A stretch of 64,000 nt of DNA from positions 124,001-188,000 of the forward strand of contig NZ_CABVPN010000015.1 in assembly GCF_902499115.1 (NCBI RefSeq), written 5' to 3'. The notes under the pieces are model-generated. The model was not told where the DNA came from, ran no database searches, and saw only the letters and a list, made by a program, of their open reading frames with translations. A program made the position numbers and the translations under genes. How positions within the stretch are numbered: the first letter of the stretch is position 1; each line of letters opens with the position of its first letter. This document shows positions 8,494-18,152 of the stretch, piece after piece. This DNA is from Burkholderia diffusa. GTDB lineage: Bacteria; Pseudomonadota; Gammaproteobacteria; Burkholderiales; Burkholderiaceae.

Positions 8494-9525
8494 TCAGTCG
8501 CTGTTGCCGGCAACGATGCCCATCACCGCCATCCGCACGGCGATGCCGAACGTGACCTGGTTGAGGATCACCGACTGCGGACCGTCGGCGACCTGCGAGT
8601 CGATCTCGACGCCGCGGTTCATCGGGCCCGGGTGCATCACGATCGCGTCGGGCGCGGCGAGCGCGAGGCGGTCCGGCGTCAGGCCCCAGGTCTTGAAGTA
8701 TTCCTGCGCGGACGGCAGCAGCGCGCCGCTCATCCGCTCGTTCTGCAGGCGCAGCATGATGATCACGTCGACGCCCTTCAGCCCTTCGTCGAGGTTGTGG
8801 AACACCTTCACGCCCATCTGTTCGAGGCCGCCCGGCAGCAGCGTGCGCGGGCCGATCGCGCGCACTTCCGGCACGCCGAGCGTGGTGAGCGCGTGAATAT
8901 CGGAGCGCGCGACGCGCGAATGCAGGATGTCGCCGACGATCGCCACGCGCAGCTTCGTGAAGTCGCGCTTGTAGTGACGGATCGTGTACATGTCGAGCAG
9001 GCCCTGCGTCGGGTGCGCATGACGGCCGTCGCCGGCGTTGATCACGTGCACGTGCGGCGCGCAGTGCTCGGCGATCAGATACGGTGCGCCGCTCGACGCA
9101 TGGCGCACGACGAACAGGTCGGCATGCATCGCCGACAGGTTGTTGATCGTGTCGAGCAGCGACTCGCCCTTGCTCGTCGACGACGCGTTGATGTTCAGGT
9201 TCAGCACGTCGGCCGACAGGCGCGTCGCGGCGATCTCGAAGGTCGTGCGCGTGCGCGTCGAGTTCTCGAAGAACAGGTTGAACACCGACTTGCCGCGCAG
9301 GAGCGGCACCTTCTTCACCTCGCGGTCCGTCACGCTGACGAACTGCTCGGCCGTATCGAGAATGTGGTTGACGATCGAGCGCGGCAGCCCCTCGATCGAC
9401 AGCAGGTGTTTCAGCTCGCCGTTTTTCGTGAGCTGCGGGTTGCCCTTCAGGAAACCGTAGCGGAACCGCTCGGGGCTCGCGGTCGCAGCGGGATTGCCGG
9501 TGCGGCCAGTGGTGTCGGTAGTCAT
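8494..9525 (-). CDS. pyrB: Aspartate carbamoyltransferase catalytic subunit
   Basis: Condenses carbamoyl phosphate and aspartate, second step of pyrimidine synthesis. 343 residues, with an N-terminal extension of about 30 residues over E. coli PyrB as seen in class A ATCases that bind PyrC'. The carbamoyl-phosphate loop FFENSTRTRTTFE is at 85-97, and NASSTSKGESLLDT provides the shared-site lysine. No pyrI gene is nearby, which agrees with the PyrB-PyrC' architecture. Start ATG at 9525 (MTTDTTGR); the upstream open frame has no family sequence. Confidence 0.95.
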   Translation of the reverse strand: MTTDTTGRTGNPAATASPERFRYGFLKGNPQLTKNGELKHLLSIEGLPRSIVNHILDTAEQFVSVTDREVKKVPLLRGKSVFNLFFENSTRTRTTFEIAATRLSADVLNLNINASSTSKGESLLDTINNLSAMHADLFVVRHASSGAPYLIAEHCAPHVHVINAGDGRHAHPTQGLLDMYTIRHYKRDFTKLRVAIVGDILHSRVARSDIHALTTLGVPEVRAIGPRTLLPGGLEQMGVKVFHNLDEGLKGVDVIIMLRLQNERMSGALLPSAQEYFKTWGLTPDRLALAAPDAIVMHPGPMNRGVEIDSQVADGPQSVILNQVTFGIAVRMAVMGIVAGNSD

Positions 9526-9599
9526 GGTGTGCGTGATTCCAACTATGCAAACGGGCCGCGGTACGAACCGGCGGCCCGGGATACGGTTTCGCGGTTCGG

Positions 9600-10115
9600 T
9601 CAGGCGCCGTGCGCCTCGATGCGCAGCGTCAGCTGCGCGGCTTCGTCGCGCGCGAGCACGAGCGTCGCATCGGCCGGCACGTCGAGCGTGCCGCCCGCGA
9701 AGCGCGCGGCGACCGGCAGCTCGCGGCCGCCGCGATCGGCGAGCACCGCGAGCTCGACCGCGGCCGGACGGCCGTAGTCGAACAGTTCGTTGAGCGCGGC
9801 GCGCACGGTGCGTCCGGTGGACAGCACGTCGTCGACGAGCACGATGCGCGCGCCGTCGACGTCGAACGGCAGCGACGTCGGGCTGGCCTGGCTGTGCAGC
9901 CCCTTCTTCGCGTAGTCGTCGCGATGCAGCGCGACGTTCACGACGCCGAACGCCGGCGCGCCGAGATCGCGCGCGAGGCGCTCGGCGAGCCACGCGCCGC
10001 CGCTGTAAATGCCTGCGAGCCGCGGGCCGCCCGGCTCGGCGAAGGCCGTGCCGTATGCGTCGCGGATCTGGTCGAGCAGGACGCGGTAGAGCGCGTCGGC
10101 GTCAATGGTGCTCAT
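9600..10115 (-). CDS. pyrR: PyrR: pyrimidine regulatory protein / uracil phosphoribosyltransferase
   Basis: Type I phosphoribosyltransferase fold, 171 residues. The PRPP-binding signature IVLVDDVLSTGRTVRAAL is at 91-108, and an RDDYAKKG loop like that of Bacillus PyrR is at 65-72. In Gram-positives PyrR binds attenuator RNA; in proteobacteria its regulatory role is less certain and it may act mainly as a UPRTase. It precedes pyrB by 74 bases and overlaps the end of yqgF by 14 bases. Confidence 0.92.
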   Translation of the reverse strand: MSTIDADALYRVLLDQIRDAYGTAFAEPGGPRLAGIYSGGAWLAERLARDLGAPAFGVVNVALHRDDYAKKGLHSQASPTSLPFDVDGARIVLVDDVLSTGRTVRAALNELFDYGRPAAVELAVLADRGGRELPVAARFAGGTLDVPADATLVLARDEAAQLTLRIEAHGA

Positions 10116-10551
10116 GGTCGGACAATTGATCGAGATACTGTTGAAGGATCACGCGCGCGGCCTCGGCGTCGAGCATCTCGGCACGTGCGCGCCCGCGCAC
10201 GTTGCGCTCGCGCAGCCCGGCCTCGGCCTCGACCGACGAATAGCGTTCGTCGACCCACGTGACGGGCAGCCCGAAGCGGCCGTTCAGCTGGTTGCCGAAG
10301 CGCTTCGCCTGCTGCGTCATCTCGTGCGGCGTGCCGTCCGGATGCATCGGCAGGCCGACGACGAGCGCGTCGGGCCGCCATTCGGCCAGCAGTTCGCCGA
10401 CCGCCTTGAAGCGGTGCTCGCGGTTCAGGTTGGGAATCACGACGAGGGCACGGGCCGAGCGCGTCAGCGCATTGCCGATCGCGACGCCGATTCGCTTTTC
10501 GCCGTAGTCGAACGCCAGGAGCGTCGCATCGCGCGCGCTCGCGCCACTCAT
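10102..10551 (-). CDS. yqgF: YqgF/RuvX family: putative pre-16S rRNA nuclease / Holliday junction resolvase
   Basis: 149 residues with an RNase H-like fold. FDYGEKRIGVAIG near 14-26 carries the first catalytic aspartate (Asp15); VVGLPMHPDGT is mid-protein, and DERYSSVEAE gives a second acidic patch. E. coli YqgF matures the 16S rRNA 5' end; a resolvase role has been proposed by fold. Overlaps yqgE by four bases (ATGA) and pyrR by 14, so the three are translationally coupled. Confidence 0.92.
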   Translation of the reverse strand: MSGASARDATLLAFDYGEKRIGVAIGNALTRSARALVVIPNLNREHRFKAVGELLAEWRPDALVVGLPMHPDGTPHEMTQQAKRFGNQLNGRFGLPVTWVDERYSSVEAEAGLRERNVRGRARAEMLDAEAARVILQQYLDQLSDHEHH

Positions 10552-11126
10552 GCGTGCCCTGCTTCGCCGGACAGCATCGACGAGCTGACGCCGAGCAGGC
10601 CCAGTGCGGCTTCGAAGCGTTCCTCGGCCGGCGTGTCGAACACGATGCGGGGATCGGCGGCCACGGTCAGCCAGCCGTTGCGGGAAATTTCTTCCTCGAG
10701 CTGACCGGCGCCCCAGCCTGCATGGCCGAGCGTCAGCAGGAAGCGTTTCGGGCCGGTGCCCGTCGCGACCGCCTCGAGCACATCCTTCGACGTCGTCATC
10801 TCGAGCCCGCCCTCGACCGACATGGACGAGTTGTAGTTCGCGCCCTCGACCGGCTCGTGCAGCACGAAGCCGCGCTCGGTCTGGACCGGGCCGCCGAAGT
10901 ACACGGGGATGTGCAGCAGCGGCTCGATGTCGAGCTTCAGGTCGATGCGGTTGAACAGCGATTCGAGGTCGATGTCGGTGGGACGATTGATGACGAGGCC
11001 GAGCGCGCCGCGCTCGCTGTGATCGCAAAGATAGACCACCGTTCCCGAAAACGTCGGATCCGCCATGTTCGGCATGGCGATCAGGAACTGGTTGGTGAGA
11101 TTGATGCGATCGGAAGGCTTTGACAT
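10548..11126 (-). CDS. yqgE: UPF0301 family protein YqgE/AlgH
   Basis: 192 residues, full-length UPF0301. Starts MSKPSDRINLTNQFLIAMPN; contains the family motif MADPTFSGTVVYLCDHSERGALGLVINRP. Function unresolved: linked to alginate regulation in Pseudomonas (AlgH), with little mechanism known. First gene of the run leading to plsC; the conserved yqgE-yqgF pairing is typical of beta- and gammaproteobacteria. Start ATG at 11126 by family alignment. Confidence 0.92.
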   Translation of the reverse strand: MSKPSDRINLTNQFLIAMPNMADPTFSGTVVYLCDHSERGALGLVINRPTDIDLESLFNRIDLKLDIEPLLHIPVYFGGPVQTERGFVLHEPVEGANYNSSMSVEGGLEMTTSKDVLEAVATGTGPKRFLLTLGHAGWGAGQLEEEISRNGWLTVAADPRIVFDTPAEERFEAALGLLGVSSSMLSGEAGHA

Positions 11127-11308
11127 GGTTTGAATTTTAGCAAAGACGCCGCGACCTGACCGGGCCGCGATCAACAAGCAACGCCGCGCGACGCTGGCAA
11201 CGACGCGCGCGGATCACACGGCACTCTAACACGCGCGCGGGCGCTGTCGGCAGCGTGTTGCCGGCCCGCGCGACAAGGGCTGCCGCTGCGGTCGCGCCCC
11301 GTTGTGCG

Positions 11309-12619
11309 TCAGGTCCGGCCGAGCGCCGCGCCGAGCGCCCCGGACGCCGCGGTCAGGTCCGGCGGCGCCACCCCCGCGGCGATCTTCAGCAGCGCGGCGC
11401 GCAGCATGTCGGACGCGCGGGCGTGTGCATCGAGCCCGCCGTCGGCGAGCGGCATGCCGTGCGCTGCGCGGCGCCACGCGAGCCCGAGCGTGTCGGCCAG
11501 CAGCGCCGCATGACCGAGCCCGAGCGCGCACGCGGCCGTACCGACCCGGTAGGCGGCCGCGGATGCGCGCCATGCAGCCCCCGCATCGGCCGCGGCCGGA
11601 TCGACGGCCAGATCGGCCATCGACGCGTCGGCCGTCTGCAGGAAATCCTCATACGCATGCGCGTTGACGGTCACGACGCCGAGCGCACGGGTCGGCGCGA
11701 CGGCAACCGCGTCGTGCTCGGCCCGCGCGGCGTCGGCCTCCCACAGCGCCTCGGACGCGGGCGTGCCGGCGACATGCCAGTCCACGGTCAACCCATAGTC
11801 GTGCAGCACGTCGACGAGCGCGACGTCTTCCGCGGCTGCGCCGAACAGCGCGAAATCGCGCCACAACAGCGCGACCGTCTCGCGCACGAGCTCGGGCGGC
11901 GCGCTGCGCCGCCGGCCCTGCGCCTGCTCGCCGAGCAGCAGGTTCGTCCGCGCGAGAAAGCGCTTCAGTTCGGGCGCGCCGGTTACGCGCAGCGCACGCT
12001 GGCACGCTGCCGCGAGCCGCCAGAAATCGTACGGGCCATCGTCGGCCAGCGCAGCCTGCATCGCATCGAGTTCGTCGAGCGCGGCGTCGGGCGCGCCGTG
12101 CTGCGCACGCAGCACGGCGAGCAGCGCCTGCTCGTAGCGGGCGCGTACCCGGGTCGCGATCTCCTCGGGCAGTACGCGCAGCGTGGCCTGCGGCACCGCG
12201 CGACCGACGAGCGCGAGCGCGTCGAGCGGCGTGCTCGCACGCAGGTCGGCGGCGCTTTGCGCACGCAATGCACGGAAATGATCGAAGAGAACGGACGAAC
12301 AGGCGAGTTCGCGCAGGTTGTGGCGGCCGACGGCCGCGCGGAAGTCGCGCAGCGCGGCCTGCCAGCCGGCCGAAGTCGGCTCGGCGGCGACGAGCGGCAC
12401 GGCGGCCGACAGTTGCCCGGCGAAACGGGCGGCCGGCAGCCAGCCGGCCTCCGCCAGCACGGCGGCGGCGGCTGACAGCGGCGCGGCCGCGTCGTCCCGG
12501 TGCTCGAATGCGTCGGCGGCTGCCGCGAGCCACGCGTCGGCGGCGCGCACGGCCCCGCCACGCGGGTTGGGCAGTGCGTCAGGGTGAGAAACGTTGGCCG
12601 GATCGGACGTCATGGACAC
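11309..12619 (-). CDS. Alanine-rich helical protein with a degenerate Hpt-like C-terminal region
   Basis: 436 residues, strongly alanine/leucine-rich and predicted helical, no signal peptide or membrane segment. I do not recognise a full-length family. Residues about 355-416 read like a histidine phosphotransfer domain: AxxVGTAACALGLGHAALLADTLG resembles the HxLKGSAxxLGLxxLAxLAHxLE core. Tyr357 stands where the phospho-accepting His would be and Val359 where the Leu of HxLKG would be. ChpA/PilL-type chemotaxis kinases carry arrays of such domains, some dead. It follows rubredoxin on the same strand by 98 bases. The Hpt relation is my inference from pattern only. Confidence 0.72.
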   Translation of the reverse strand: MSMTSDPANVSHPDALPNPRGGAVRAADAWLAAAADAFEHRDDAAAPLSAAAAVLAEAGWLPAARFAGQLSAAVPLVAAEPTSAGWQAALRDFRAAVGRHNLRELACSSVLFDHFRALRAQSAADLRASTPLDALALVGRAVPQATLRVLPEEIATRVRARYEQALLAVLRAQHGAPDAALDELDAMQAALADDGPYDFWRLAAACQRALRVTGAPELKRFLARTNLLLGEQAQGRRRSAPPELVRETVALLWRDFALFGAAAEDVALVDVLHDYGLTVDWHVAGTPASEALWEADAARAEHDAVAVAPTRALGVVTVNAHAYEDFLQTADASMADLAVDPAAADAGAAWRASAAAYRVGTAACALGLGHAALLADTLGLAWRRAAHGMPLADGGLDAHARASDMLRAALLKIAAGVAPPDLTAASGALGAALGRT

Positions 12620-12717
12620 GCGCGCCTGTCATCGTCAAGTCGCTCGCGCCGGCCGCGGCGCAAGAGCGCCGGGCAACCGCGAGGCCGAAGCGGTGTGTCC
12701 GTGGGCCAAGGGTCCGG

Positions 12718-12888
12718 TCAGATCTGGACCATCTCGAAGTCTTCCTTGCGAGCGCCGCATTCGGGGCACGTCCAGTTGATCGGGACGTCTTCCCAGCGCG
12801 TGCCCGGGGCGATGCCCTCTTCGGGCAGCCCGGCTTCTTCGTCATAAATCCAGCCACAAATCAGGCACATCCAGCTCTTGTGTTCCAT
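12718..12888 (-). CDS. rubA: Rubredoxin
   Basis: Small one-electron carrier with a single Fe(Cys)4 centre. 56 residues, family size. Iron ligands are the two CxxC pairs CLIC (Cys8, Cys11) and CPEC (Cys41, Cys44), with the conserved GWIYDEEAG and WEDVPINW segments between. Start ATG at 12888 (MEHKSWMC). Divergent from the ThiD-like gene, 254 bases apart; its redox partner is not in the window. Confidence 0.95.
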   Translation of the reverse strand: MEHKSWMCLICGWIYDEEAGLPEEGIAPGTRWEDVPINWTCPECGARKEDFEMVQI

Positions 12889-13142
12889 CTTAAGCCGCGT
12901 CGGGAAAAGTCGGTAAATTCGGGAGCCATGATGGTACCGTGTCGGGGCCGGACTGCCTAGCAATCGCGCTGGAGTACGGCGACTACGTTGCGCTGCGCTA
13001 AAAATTCCGTCGTGCGGGCCGGATTCCGCCGCATAATGACTGAAAAGTGCGGCCTGCCGGGCAACACGGGGCCGAAATGCCCACTTCGCCTCGCCGTCCG
13101 CAGTTCTGTCGCTTCCCCGTTTTTTTCTTGCCCCATTTCTAC

Positions 13143-14009
13143 ATGTCCAGCAACGCCCCTCCGATCGTCCTCACCTTCGGCCTGTCCGATCCCACCGGCG
13201 GCTCCGGCCTCCAAGCCGATCTGATGACCCTGGCGAGCATGGGCTGTCACGGCGTGTCCGTCCTGACGGGCTACACCGTGCGCGACTCCGCCGCCTGCGA
13301 CGAAGTGACCGGCCTCGATCCCGATGTCGTCGCCGCCCAGGCGCGCATGCTGCTCGAGGACATGCCGGTTGCCGCGTTCAAGATCGGCGCCGCGACGCGC
13401 GCGGAAGTCGTGAGCGCGATCGCGGAAGTGGTCGCCGACTACGACGGCGTGCCGCTCGTGCTCGCACCGGACTTCACGCTCGACGACGAGCACGTGCTCG
13501 CCGCCGACGACCTGCGCGAATCGATCGCCGACCTGCTCGCACCGCAGACGACACTGCTGGTCGCCGACCACGCGACGCTGATCGCGCTCGCGCAGCCGGA
13601 CGGCGATGCCGAGGCGCCGAATCTCGACGCGGCCGTATCGCACCTGCTGTCGCAGGGCTGCGAGTACATCCTGTCGTCGGAGACGGGTTCGCACCGGCTC
13701 GTCAACACGCTGTACGGCGAGGAAGGCCAGCTTCGCGAAGACATGTGGGATCGCTCGCCGCACCGGCTGATGGGCATCACCGACACGCTCGGCGCGGCGA
13801 TCGCGGCACTGCTCGCGAACGGCCAGGAGCCGCCCGAAGCGGTGCGCGAGGCGCAGGAATACCTGTACCAGGCCGTCCGCGACGCGTTCCGGCCCGGCAT
13901 GGGCGCGTACCTGCCCGACCGGTTCTTCTGGGCGCGCAGCAACGATGAGGAAGGCGGGCGTCCGGTGACGGACAGCAGCAAAACCTCGCCGCGAATCGCC
14001 CGGCATTGA
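13143..14009 (+). CDS. ThiD-like hydroxymethylpyrimidine/phosphomethylpyrimidine kinase, divergent active site
   Basis: 288 residues, ribokinase-fold ThiD family by the N-terminal GLSDPTGGSGLQADLMTLA (usual ThiD: GSDxxGGAGIQADLKT) and the overall layout. The C-terminal oxyanion-hole motif, normally GTGCTLS, reads GITDTLGA: the Cys is absent, although an Asp is present as in other ribokinase-family members. It may therefore not be the housekeeping ThiD, which I would expect elsewhere. Start ATG at 13143 (MSSNAPPIVL). Ends before a bidirectional terminator shared with groEL. Confidence 0.75.
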   Translation: MSSNAPPIVLTFGLSDPTGGSGLQADLMTLASMGCHGVSVLTGYTVRDSAACDEVTGLDPDVVAAQARMLLEDMPVAAFKIGAATRAEVVSAIAEVVADYDGVPLVLAPDFTLDDEHVLAADDLRESIADLLAPQTTLLVADHATLIALAQPDGDAEAPNLDAAVSHLLSQGCEYILSSETGSHRLVNTLYGEEGQLREDMWDRSPHRLMGITDTLGAAIAALLANGQEPPEAVREAQEYLYQAVRDAFRPGMGAYLPDRFFWARSNDEEGGRPVTDSSKTSPRIARH

Positions 14010-14093
14010 CGTCCGCGCGGCGGCCCTGCGCCGCCGTTGCGCGCCTGCTCTCGCTTAGGAGCCGCATGTCAGCCCCTTTCGCGTGCGCATAAA

Positions 14094-14121
14094 AAAAGAC
14101 CCGCATCGCTGCGGGTCTTTT
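14094..14121. terminator. Bidirectional Rho-independent terminator between the thiD-like gene and groEL
   Basis: Twelve-base arms (AAAAGACCCGCA / TGCGGGTCTTTT) around a four-base loop, with a seven-A run on the left and T-rich sequence on the right, so it can end transcription from both converging genes. Confidence 0.9.
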
Positions 14122-14176
14122 CTTTTGGCTGGAACGCGCATCGCTGCGCGTTCCGGACACCATCGACCGAAGTCGA

Positions 14177-15817
<1,641 letters not shown>

Positions 15818-15863
15818 CTTCTAACTCCTTGAATTCTTGGGAATATGTACCGTCAGTGGACGC

Positions 15864-16157
15864 TTACTTCGCGTTGACCACGGCCATGATGTCTTCTTCG
15901 CGCATGACCAGCAGTTCCTGGCCGTCGACCTTGACGGTCTGGCCTGCGTACTTGCCGAACAGGACGCGATCGCCGACCTTCACGTCGAGCGCGATCGGAG
16001 CGCCCTTGTCGTCACGCTTGCCCGGGCCGACCGCGAGGATCTCGCCTTGATCCGGCTTTTCAGCAGCGGCTTCGGGGATGACGATGCCCGAGGCGGTCTT
16101 GGTTTCTTGATCCAGACGCTTGACGATCACGCGATCGTGCAAAGGACGAAGGTTCAT
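15864..16157 (-). CDS. groES: Co-chaperonin GroES
   Basis: 10-kDa lid of the GroEL chamber. 97 residues. Starts MNLRPLHDRVIVKRLDQE; has the mobile-loop segment ETKTASGIVIPEAAAEKP. The ATG at 16157 is preferred over a GTG two codons upstream because AGGAG sits five bases before the ATG but directly abuts the GTG. First gene of groESL. Confidence 0.97.
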   Translation of the reverse strand: MNLRPLHDRVIVKRLDQETKTASGIVIPEAAAEKPDQGEILAVGPGKRDDKGAPIALDVKVGDRVLFGKYAGQTVKVDGQELLVMREEDIMAVVNAK

Positions 16158-16230
16158 ATTCACTCCTCTCTTGACTGAGATTGAAGAACGCTTGGGGAAT
16201 CTGCCCGGCGAATCGCCCGGCAGAGAATTG

Positions 16231-16257
16231 TTAGCACTCTCGTGCAGCGAGTGCTAA
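16231..16257. promoter_or_regulatory. CIRCE operator (HrcA binding site) of groESL
   Basis: Perfect consensus arms TTAGCACTC (16231-16239) and GAGTGCTAA (16249-16257) separated by exactly nine bases. It lies 74 bases upstream of the groES start. HrcA repression through CIRCE is established for this element. Confidence 0.97.
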
Positions 16258-16285
16258 TTATATGGACGGGTTTTGACAAATTCAA
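16257..16285 (-). promoter_or_regulatory. groESL promoter: sigma-70-like with an overlapping sigma-32-like reading
   Basis: On the minus strand TTGAAT (16280-16285), 17-base spacer, TATAAT (16257-16262), abutting CIRCE so that HrcA would block it. The same bases also read CTTGAAT-N14-CCATATAA, close to a heat-shock sigma-32 promoter, suggesting dual control by sigma-32 and HrcA as known in other betaproteobacteria. Confidence 0.75.
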
Positions 16286-16531
16286 GAAGGGGAGCCGGAG
16301 GTTTTTTCGTGCGAGGCGGAACGACGGAAAAACGGGGGTGAATCACAAAAATTCAGTTAAAACAATTACATAAGCATCAATCTCGCACACCGGGAGCGGA
16401 CGGGATACGGGAAATCCCGACCCTCGCCCCAATTTGACACGGGGCGAGCACCGAGTTCCCGCGGTCGTCCGGCATCGCGTGAAAAAGGCTGCTCGGACGC
16501 CACAGTGGCCCAAACGGCGGCCACGGGATCG

Positions 16532-17041
16532 TCACATGTCCGGACAGCCCGCCACTGGCTGGAACGTCCGGCCGTCGGTCACGACCGTCGCGCCGAGCAG
16601 TCGCGCGAGGCCTTTCGCGCCTTCGCGCATCACGACGTCGTGATTCCAGGCGAACAGCGGGCGCGCGATCGGCTCCAGCCAGTTCATCCAGCGCTCGCGC
16701 GTGCGGATGTGCCAGTCGTAGCGCACGACGGTGCGCGCACCGTCGCCGGCGAACGACCAGCGGCCGTCACCTTCGATCGCGCCGCTCGCGCGGCCTTCGA
16801 GCACATGCGGCCGCTCGACGCGCAGCACACGCATGTCGAAGGTCAGCCGGTACGGCAACGCGCCTTTCCACGTGTATCGCTGCAGCGCGCCGACGCCGCG
16901 CGCGTCGCCGCGCTCGATCTCGGCGGTCTGCACGGCACTCTTCCACCAGTCGGGCCAGCGATCGACCTGGTAGATCGCGTCCCAGACAGCCGCGAGGGGC
17001 GCGTCCACGCGCCACGTCGTCGAAAACCGGTATTCCGCCAT
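16532..17041 (-). CDS. SRPBCC (START-like) superfamily protein
   Basis: 169 residues, helix-grip fold of the polyketide cyclase/lipid-binding type: begins MAEYRFSTTWRVDAPLAAVWDAIYQVDRWPDWW, the classic first strand and helix, followed by beta strands and a long C-terminal helix. Such proteins bind hydrophobic ligands; the substrate is unknown. No signal peptide, so cytoplasmic. Last gene of the ECF-sigma operon, 41 bases after the LolA-like gene. Start ATG at 17041; an upstream ATG is possible but adds no fold sequence. Confidence 0.8.
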   Translation of the reverse strand: MAEYRFSTTWRVDAPLAAVWDAIYQVDRWPDWWKSAVQTAEIERGDARGVGALQRYTWKGALPYRLTFDMRVLRVERPHVLEGRASGAIEGDGRWSFAGDGARTVVRYDWHIRTRERWMNWLEPIARPLFAWNHDVVMREGAKGLARLLGATVVTDGRTFQPVAGCPDM

Positions 17042-17082
17042 GCTGCCTCCGGCGCGAATCAGAATCGGGATCAAGCGCGCGA

Positions 17083-17715
17083 TCAGGGCGCGAAAAAGCG
17101 GGCGGGAAACGCGACGTCGATCTCGACGTCGTCGAGCGTCACCGTTTCGAGCGGCGCGCCGTCGTCATCCGCGAAGCTGACGACCTTCAGCGGAAAACCG
17201 TCCTCGGCGTCCAGCCACAACAGATAGCGATGCACGCCGTCAACCACGTGTGCGGGCGCGCCCGTCACCGATACGCGCAGCGTGGTACGGCCGCCGATGG
17301 TTTCCTTGCCTTCCGTCACGGTCGCACCGCCCTGCTGCAGCGCGTGTACGTTACGCAGCAGCACGCCGACATCCGACCGGTCGACGCGATGGCCGCTGCG
17401 GTCGCGCAGGAGCGGATTCGACGGCGACAGCGTCAGCGCGGGCAGCGCATGCTCGCCGAACGGGCGCAGCCGCACCTTGCCCGCGTCGGGGTCGTACGCG
17501 AGCACCGCGCCGTGATGCGGCGACACGAAGTCCATCCGGACGAAACCGGGTTTCCGGTATGCATAGTGGAATTCGGCGTGCTCGCCGCTTCGCACGGACG
17601 AGCGGATCGTCGCGCGGTACGAATGGACCTGGTCGAAATGCGACTGCGCGATGGTAACGGGATCGGCTGTCATGCTCGCTCCTATCAGGCTCGCGGCCAG
17701 CAATGCGGTGATCAC
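17083..17715 (-). CDS. Exported LolA/LppX-like or DUF1571-like protein
   Basis: 210 residues from a GTG start at 17715 that overlaps the cupredoxin stop codon (GTGA). A short hydrophobic N-terminus (MITALLAASLIGASMTA) looks like a signal peptide. The rest is a string of beta-strands: FHYAYRKPGFVRMDFVSPHHGAVLAYDPDAGKV resembles the LolA/outer-membrane lipoprotein-sorting fold, where a half-barrel holds acyl chains. Likely periplasmic, perhaps a lipid or hydrophobic-ligand carrier; the partner SRPBCC protein next door is also a hydrophobic-ligand fold. Family placement is moderate. Confidence 0.7.
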   Translation of the reverse strand: MITALLAASLIGASMTADPVTIAQSHFDQVHSYRATIRSSVRSGEHAEFHYAYRKPGFVRMDFVSPHHGAVLAYDPDAGKVRLRPFGEHALPALTLSPSNPLLRDRSGHRVDRSDVGVLLRNVHALQQGGATVTEGKETIGGRTTLRVSVTGAPAHVVDGVHRYLLWLDAEDGFPLKVVSFADDDGAPLETVTLDDVEIDVAFPARFFAP

Positions 17716-18125
17716 GGCGCCGCCTCGACGTCGAGCACGCCTTCCATTCCGCGCTCGCGATGGCTGCGCAGGAACAGCAGCCGATGCGTGCAATAGTAGG
17801 CGAAGCGGCCGGGCGCCGTCGGCGTGAAGCGCAACGTGCGCGGCGTCGTGCCCAGTTCGGTGTGCACCGCGATCCCGGCCTGCGGCGCATCGATCTCGAA
17901 ACTGTGCGGCACGACGCCCGGTTCGGCCGATACGGTGAGTTCGACCGGCACGTGCGCGCGGACGATCACGTGGTTCGGGCGAAAGAAATAGCTGCCGCCG
18001 ACGATCGCCACCCGCTGCACGCCGTCGGCATCGACCGGCACGCGCACGGGCGCATCGCCGTCCGCCCGCGCGAGCCCGGCGCCCGCCACGAGCGCCACCG
18101 CCGCCATCACCGCCTTCGTGTTCAT
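17712..18125 (-). CDS. Periplasmic cupredoxin-like copper protein
   Basis: 137 residues with a signal peptide ending near LARA-DG (residue 21). Greek-key beta pattern typical of type 1 copper proteins. Candidate copper ligands: His74 (PHSFEI), Cys112 (YYCTH), His122 and Met127 (SHRERGMEG). The Cys-to-His spacing is longer than in plastocyanin, so copper binding is inferred. Part of the ECF operon, 27 bases after the anti-sigma gene; likely an electron carrier or redox sensor in the periplasm. Confidence 0.75.
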   Translation of the reverse strand: MNTKAVMAAVALVAGAGLARADGDAPVRVPVDADGVQRVAIVGGSYFFRPNHVIVRAHVPVELTVSAEPGVVPHSFEIDAPQAGIAVHTELGTTPRTLRFTPTAPGRFAYYCTHRLLFLRSHRERGMEGVLDVEAAP

Positions 18126-18152
18126 GTTGGCTCCCTGCCGACGTCGCGCGCG

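Larger units (their letters stand above)
16158..16531. other. groES promoter region and downstream spacer of the SRPBCC gene
   Basis: 374 bases. The left part holds the groESL leader, CIRCE and promoters; about 16290-16531 has no feature I can name and no hairpin with a T-run for the gene ending at 16532. Confidence 0.7.
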
